In this document: in pieces, positions 14,064-18,022 of the stretch
Layout: every line of letters begins with the position of its first letter
Numbering within the stretch: position 1 is the stretch's first letter
NCBI GenBank assembly: GCA_002404345.1
Contig: DHJN01000107.1
Span: 1-18,022 of the forward strand
Source of the DNA: Actinobacteria bacterium UBA4719
GTDB lineage: Bacteria > Actinomycetota > Actinomycetes > Actinomycetales > Dermatophilaceae
Length of the DNA stretch: 18,022 nt
Direction: 5' to 3'
Program-made: the position numbers and the translations under genes
The notes under the pieces: model-generated
Database searches by the model: none
What the model was told of the DNA's origin: nothing
Seen by the model: only the letters and a program-made list of their open reading frames with translations

Positions 14064-15258
14064 CAAGGCGTTCGCATCCACCAGACGCGAGCGCGCGGGC
14101 GATGGGGACGCCAGCGCGATACGACAGGTGCAGGTATGACGGTGCGTCCAGCACCGTCAGATCGGCCGGGTTCCCGGGACGGATGGCTCCAATATCATTG
14201 CGCCGCAACGACTTGGCGCTTCCGACGGTCGCAGCGAGCAGAGCCTCCGCTGGCGTCAGACCCATCTCGCGCACCGCGAGGGCGAGGACGAACGGCATCG
14301 AGGACGAGTAGCAGGTGCCGGGGTTGCAGTCACTGGCCAGGGCGATACGCACACCCGCATCGAGCAGTCGCCGGGCGTTCGGGTAGGGCGAACGGGTCGA
14401 GAACTCCACACCGGGCAGAAGCGTCGCGACGGTGGTGTCCGATGCCGCGGCGAGCTGCTCGACATCTGTCTCGGACAGGAAGGTGCAGTGGTCGACGCTT
14501 GCGGCGCCCAGCTCGACCGCGAGACGCACGCCCGGACCATGGCCAAGCTGGTTGCCATGCACTCGAAGGGCGAGACCGGCGTCTCGACCGGCGGACAACA
14601 CGACCCGCGCCTCGTCCTCGCTGAAGGCGTGCGCACTGTGCGGCTCACAGAACACATCGATCCAGCGCGCATGGGGGGCGCAGGCCGCCAGCATCTCGCC
14701 AGTGACCAGCTCGACGTACTCGGGCCGACGGTCGGCGAACTCCGGCGGCACGACGTGCGCGCCGAGAAAGGTTGTCTCAGAAGTGAACTCGGCCGCGATG
14801 CGCAGAGATCGTGCCTCGTCGGCGACGCTGAGTCCGTACCCGCTCTTGATCTCGACCGTGGTCGTCCCTTGGGCGCGCATCTCGGCGACGCGTGCGCCGA
14901 CCAGGGCGCGGAGCTCCTCATCGCTGGCCGCACGGGTGGCGTTGACCGACGCAGCAATCCCGCCGCCGTCGTATGGCACGCCGGTCATCCGGGCCGCGAA
15001 CTCCGCAGAACGGTCTCCGGCAAAGACGAGATGCGAGTGCGAGTCCACAAAGCCCGGAATGACCGCGCGCCCGCCGACGTCCTGGCGGTCATCCGCCGGG
15101 GGTGCCTGCGCTGCTGGGCCGACCCAGGCGATGAGCCCGTCCTGCACGACGACCGCAGCGTCGTTCAGGCGGCCCAGGTGCTGCGAGTGGTCGGCTCCGT
15201 CCAGCAGCTCGTCGTTGGTGACCAGCTCGGCGATACCGAAGAACACCGTCGAGGTCAT
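14032..15258 (-). CDS. hutI: Imidazolonepropionase
   Basis: Third enzyme of histidine degradation: hydrolyses 4-imidazolone-5-propionate to N-formimino-L-glutamate. It has 408 residues, the usual length. Amidohydrolase metal ligands are visible: HSH at 74-76 ([18 protein letters not shown]), the histidine of [21 protein letters not shown], and [16 protein letters not shown] near the C-terminus. [10 protein letters not shown] is a strong family marker. It is the last gene of the hut operon and starts at ATG 15256-15258, overlapping the hutF stop as ATGA. Its last codons ([11 protein letters not shown]) and stop fall within a perfect inverted repeat. This C-terminal end is probably variable and not needed for catalysis. 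Confidence 0.97.
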   Translation of the reverse strand: MTSTVFFGIAELVTNDELLDGADHSQHLGRLNDAAVVVQDGLIAWVGPAAQAPPADDRQDVGGRAVIPGFVDSHSHLVFAGDRSAEFAARMTGVPYDGGGIAASVNATRAASDEELRALVGARVAEMRAQGTTTVEIKSGYGLSVADEARSLRIAAEFTSETTFLGAHVVPPEFADRRPEYVELVTGEMLAACAPHARWIDVFCEPHSAHAFSEDEARVVLSAGRDAGLALRVHGNQLGHGPGVRLAVELGAASVDHCTFLSETDVEQLAAASDTTVATLLPGVEFSTRSPYPNARRLLDAGVRIALASDCNPGTCYSSSMPFVLALAVREMGLTPAEALLAATVGSAKSLRRNDIGAIRPGNPADLTVLDAPSYLHLSYRAGVPIARALASGGCERLGTGIHRPPDR

Positions 15259-16598
15259 GGGTGCTTCCAGAGGGTTTGAATCGCCTTCTGCAACAACATC
15301 CCGACGTCGCCCAGCAGGTGCTGGCCACCGGCCACGACGGTCCTGCCGTCCACGATCACGGTGTCGACGTCAGCTGCGCTGGCCGACAGCATGATCTGCT
15401 CGGGAGCACTCCCGGCGGTCCTTGCGCTGTCGAGTCTGACCGCGACCAGATCAGCACGCCCCCCGACCTCGAGCCGCCCGGCGTCGTCCCAGCCCAGGCT
15501 CTCGTGTCGGGTGGCTGCCGACAACAGCTCGTCCGGGCGAAACCGCCCACGCTGCAACGAGTCCAGACGCTCGTGCATCTCCAGAGCGCGGGCCTCCTCG
15601 AGCAGGTCGATGACGGCGTGCTGGTCGGACCCGAGGGACAGCGGCAAGCCCGCGTCACTCAACCTCCGCGCCGGTCCAATGCCGTCAGCGAGGTCCCTCT
15701 CGGTCGTGGGGCAGAAGCAGACCGTCGTGAAGGTGCGGCCCAATGTTGCGATGTCCTGGTCGGTCAGGTGGGTGGCGTGAACCACGGACGTCAGCGGGCC
15801 GAGCACACCCGCGACGTCCAGCAACGCAGTGGGCGTCAGACCGTAGAACCCTTGACAGGCCCAGTTCTCGGCTGGTTGCTCCGAGAGGTGGACGTGCAGT
15901 GGACGACCCGCGGCAGCCGCGGCGACAACACCAAGCTGATCGCGTGGGACCGCGCGCACGGAGTGGATGGCTGCTCCGACGCGCATCCCGGCGGATTCCC
16001 GCAGGCCCGCAACGCGCTGCGCCCAATGGTCGGCATCGCCGTCTCCAAAGCGCTTCTGGACCCCGTCCAGAGGGCCGTGCCCGGAGGCGGTCAACCCCCC
16101 GGCGACGTAGCACGTGTCGAGCAGGGTCAACCGGATCCCGGCGTCGGCGGCGCCCTGACGCAGGGCCTCACCCATGGCGTTGGGATCGTCGTAGGACGCA
16201 CCGCCGGGCCCGTGGTGCAGGTAGTGGAACTCACCGACCGCAGTGACTCCAGCCAGCGCCATCTCCGCGTACGTGGCGGTGGCGAGGGCAAGGTAGGAGT
16301 CCGGGTCCAGTTGCGCCGCCACGGCATACATCCGTTCGCGCCAGGTCCAGAAGGTACCGCCGCCAAGATGGGTCCGCCCGCGCAGGGCGCGGTGGAAGGC
16401 GTGGCTGTGGGCGTTCGCGAACCCGGGCAGGACCACCCCGGGCAGGGGCTGGGCATCACCGGGCACGGTGTCCACAGAGACCGCGGTGAACCGGCCGGCG
16501 GTGACCTCGAAGGTCACGTCGCGGGCGACGCCGGACGGGAGCATTGCGTATGGCGCCCACCACCGCTGGTCGCTTGGCCTGCTGACCTTCTGGTTCAT
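15255..16598 (-). CDS. hutF: Formimidoylglutamate deiminase
   Basis: Deaminates N-formimino-L-glutamate to N-formyl-L-glutamate and ammonia, the two-step branch of histidine degradation. The protein of 447 residues belongs to the amidohydrolase superfamily. Metal-binding HSH lies at 64-66 ([19 protein letters not shown]). Further on are [31 protein letters not shown] and [19 protein letters not shown]. The ATG at 16596-16598 overlaps the stop of the upstream M20 gene as ATGA, and its own stop overlaps hutI the same way, so translation is tightly coupled. The frame stays open upstream to 17012, but that part is antisense-like filler within the M20 gene. Because formylglutamate is its product, the organism needs a deformylase; the adjacent M20 enzyme is the candidate. 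Confidence 0.96.
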   Translation of the reverse strand: MNQKVSRPSDQRWWAPYAMLPSGVARDVTFEVTAGRFTAVSVDTVPGDAQPLPGVVLPGFANAHSHAFHRALRGRTHLGGGTFWTWRERMYAVAAQLDPDSYLALATATYAEMALAGVTAVGEFHYLHHGPGGASYDDPNAMGEALRQGAADAGIRLTLLDTCYVAGGLTASGHGPLDGVQKRFGDGDADHWAQRVAGLRESAGMRVGAAIHSVRAVPRDQLGVVAAAAAGRPLHVHLSEQPAENWACQGFYGLTPTALLDVAGVLGPLTSVVHATHLTDQDIATLGRTFTTVCFCPTTERDLADGIGPARRLSDAGLPLSLGSDQHAVIDLLEEARALEMHERLDSLQRGRFRPDELLSAATRHESLGWDDAGRLEVGGRADLVAVRLDSARTAGSAPEQIMLSASAADVDTVIVDGRTVVAGGQHLLGDVGMLLQKAIQTLWKHP

Positions 16599-17815
16599 CG
16601 GGCCAGCGCCTCGGTCACTGCGACCAGGGCCCCGACGCCGCGGTGACAGTCCTCGCGTTCGGCGAACTCGACCGGCGAGTGCGAGATCCCGGTGGGATTG
16701 CGGACGAACAACATGGCGGTCGAGAGGCCTGCGGCAGCAAGGATCCCAGCATCGTGACCGGCCCCGGTATCCAGGATCGGCGCATCGTCGAGCAGGCCCG
16801 AGAGCCGCTGCGCCAACGGAATGTCGAAGGCGGTTTCGGGTGTCCAGGACTCCTCGACCGCGAGACTGCCCGACTGGCGTCCCACAGCCTCCACGATCGC
16901 TCGAACCCCTGACTCGCCCGGGCCCCGGGCGTCCAGCCAGGCAGTGACCCGCGAGGGAATCGCGTTGACACCATTGGGTTCCACCCGCACCTTGCCCACT
17001 GTGGCGACGCAACCGTGCGCACTGGCGGCCTTGCGCGCGGCCAGCACCGCTGCCGCCAGGGCGAGCATCGGGTCGCGGCGGTCCTCCAGCCTGGTGGTGC
17101 CGGCGTGGTTGGCCTCGCCCTCCAGGTCGATCCGCCAGCGCCCGTGCGTCCAGATGGAAGAACCGACGGCAACTGGCCGACCCAGGTCGATCAGGCTGCG
17201 CCCCTGCTCCACGTGCAGCTCGACGAACGTCCCGACCCGGCGCAGCGTCTCCACGTCCGGGCCGACCTGCCTGGCGTCGTGGCCAGCGGCAGTCATCGCC
17301 TCGGCCATCGTGACACCCTCCGCGTCACGCAGCCCTCGAGCCTTGTCGGCATCGAGCTTGCCGGTGATCAAACGGGATCCGGCGCACGCGACGCCGAATC
17401 GGGCGCCCTCTTCGTCAATGAAGTTCGCCACCGCGACGGGACGTGACGGCACGAAGCCCTTGGCCTTGAGCACGTCGACAACGGCGAACGCCGAGACGAC
17501 CCCCAGCGGACCGTCAAAAGCCCCGCCGTCCGGGACCGAGTCGAGGTGGGAGCCGATCACCACTCCGGGACGACCGGCGGCGACGGCAGCATCAGGATCA
17601 CCCCACCACGCCCACTGGTTGCCGGCGCGGTCGGTGGCCAGGTCCAGCCCGCGCGCGGCCGCCTCACCGGCGAACCACTCGCGCAGCGTGGCGTCGTCCC
17701 TGGTCCACGCATGGCGTCGATAACCCCCGGTGCTCGTTTCGCGGCCGATGGGCTCGATCGCCGACCACATGCTGTCGAACGTCGGGCTGTCGAACGTCGG
17801 GCTGTCGAACGTCAT
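16595..17815 (-). CDS. M20-family amidohydrolase (allantoate/N-carbamoyl amino acid type), possible formylglutamate hydrolase
   Basis: Zinc-dependent M20 hydrolase of 406 residues. Metal and catalytic residues are in place: GSHLDSVPDGGAFDGPLG (His90, Asp101), FIDEEGARFG (Glu135/136), ELHVEQG (His201), the dimer-domain ANHAGTT (236-241) and GISHSPVEFAE near the end. The sequence type is usually annotated allantoate amidohydrolase or N-carbamoyl-L-amino acid hydrolase. Its place between hutU and hutF, with a 3-bp gap and an ATGA overlap, says that it serves histidine breakdown. The likely reaction is N-formyl-L-glutamate to glutamate plus formate, replacing HutG; this is inference. The ATG at 17815 has GAGGG upstream, inside the end of hutU. 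The first 15 residues are a TFDSP triplet repeat, so ATG at 17770 (MWSAIEP) is an alternative start. Confidence 0.9.
   Translation of the reverse strand: MTFDSPTFDSPTFDSMWSAIEPIGRETSTGGYRRHAWTRDDATLREWFAGEAAARGLDLATDRAGNQWAWWGDPDAAVAAGRPGVVIGSHLDSVPDGGAFDGPLGVVSAFAVVDVLKAKGFVPSRPVAVANFIDEEGARFGVACAGSRLITGKLDADKARGLRDAEGVTMAEAMTAAGHDARQVGPDVETLRRVGTFVELHVEQGRSLIDLGRPVAVGSSIWTHGRWRIDLEGEANHAGTTRLEDRRDPMLALAAAVLAARKAASAHGCVATVGKVRVEPNGVNAIPSRVTAWLDARGPGESGVRAIVEAVGRQSGSLAVEESWTPETAFDIPLAQRLSGLLDDAPILDTGAGHDAGILAAAGLSTAMLFVRNPTGISHSPVEFAEREDCHRGVGALVAVTEALAR
17772..17813. repeat. 15-bp tandem repeat at the 5' end of the M20 gene
   Basis: CTGTCGAACGTCGGG occurs twice exactly (17772-17786, 17787-17801) and then as CTGTCGAACGTC just before the start codon. 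It encodes TFDSP-TFDSP-TFDS at the N-terminus. The unit keeps the reading frame and lies before the conserved fold, so it is probably tolerated slippage. Confidence 0.9.
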
Positions 17816-17818
17816 GTC

Positions 17819-18022
17819 TCAACCCTCGCGCATCGGGACCCTGACGCCACGCTCCGCGGCAACCCGATCGGCGATGTCGTAGCCCGCATCGACGTGACGG
17901 ATGACGCCCATGCCGGGGTCGTTGGTCAGGACGCGGGCGAGCTTCTCAGCAGCCAGAGCCGTGCCGTCCGCCAACGAGACCTGACCGGCGTGGATCGAGC
18001 GGCCGATGCCGACGCCGCCGCC
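17819..18022 (-). CDS. hutU: Urocanate hydratase, C-terminal end (gene runs off the window)
   Basis: The last 67 residues of urocanase, which hydrates urocanate to imidazolonepropionate using bound NAD+. The visible part reads [21 protein letters not shown], then [24 protein letters not shown] and finally RVPMREG before the stop (17819-17821). [13 protein letters not shown] and [15 protein letters not shown] are unmistakable HutU. It is the most upstream hut gene visible; the M20 gene starts 3 bp after its stop, and the HutU end carries that gene's ribosome-binding site. The operon promoter and any hutH are outside the window. Confidence 0.95.
   Translation of the reverse strand, partial: GGGVGIGRSIHAGQVSLADGTALAAEKLARVLTNDPGMGVIRHVDAGYDIADRVAAERGVRVPMREG

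Noticed and set aside
16599..17012. N-terminal extension of HutF by 138 residues
   Set aside because: The extension is out-of-frame M20 gene sequence with Arg/Gly-rich composition. MNQK at 16598 overlaps the M20 stop as ATGA and fits the family start.

Overview
The window is a chromosomal segment of a high-GC Gram-positive bacterium. The dnaK-grpE-dnaJ-hspR order, HspR/HAIR-type heat-shock control, frequent GTG starts and a DUF4235 protein all point to Actinobacteria. My best guess is Micrococcales, near Intrasporangiaceae, but that guess rests on gene content and not on a phylogeny. I see no integrase, transposase, plasmid or phage gene, no tRNA or rRNA, and no CRISPR array.

Layout. Positions 1-6067 are a protein-quality-control block. 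It holds the 5' part of clpB (minus), a divergent macro-domain gene (plus) only 18 bp away, a 30-bp tandem repeat, and the minus-strand operon dnaK-grpE-dnaJ-hspR. A HAIR-like HspR operator lies upstream of dnaK. Positions 6068-7380 hold a MOSC protein (plus) and an alpha/beta hydrolase (minus) whose 3' ends overlap; a decayed vapC toxin fragment follows. Positions 7816-11205 are a TPP-riboswitch-controlled ECF transporter: a YkoE-like S component, then one polypeptide carrying two ATPase domains and the EcfT membrane domain. Positions 11278-12574 hold a DUF4235 membrane protein (plus), an ankyrin-repeat protein (minus) and an Lrp/AsnC regulator (minus). Positions 12729-13359 are the wreck of a bkd/pdh-type operon: an E1-beta tail and a frameshifted E2 core. 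After a two-TM hypothetical protein (plus), positions 14032-18022 carry the tightly coupled minus-strand histidine-utilisation operon hutU (partial)-M20 amidohydrolase-hutF-hutI.

How the genes work together. HspR represses the DnaK operon it belongs to and, in related bacteria, clpB as well, so the first block is one heat-shock regulon. The ECF genes import a thiamine-related compound and are shut down by TPP. The hut genes convert urocanate through imidazolone propionate and formiminoglutamate to formylglutamate. The M20 enzyme sits where a deformylase (HutG) would be needed.

The most unusual signal is a repeat family with a CCTAGG core. Eight copies spaced 31-32 bp, four in each orientation, separate dnaJ from grpE. 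Three more copies lie between two convergent genes at 11571-11642. The repeats carry a small hairpin with paired base changes between the two loci, and they supply the stop codons of grpE and of the ankyrin gene.
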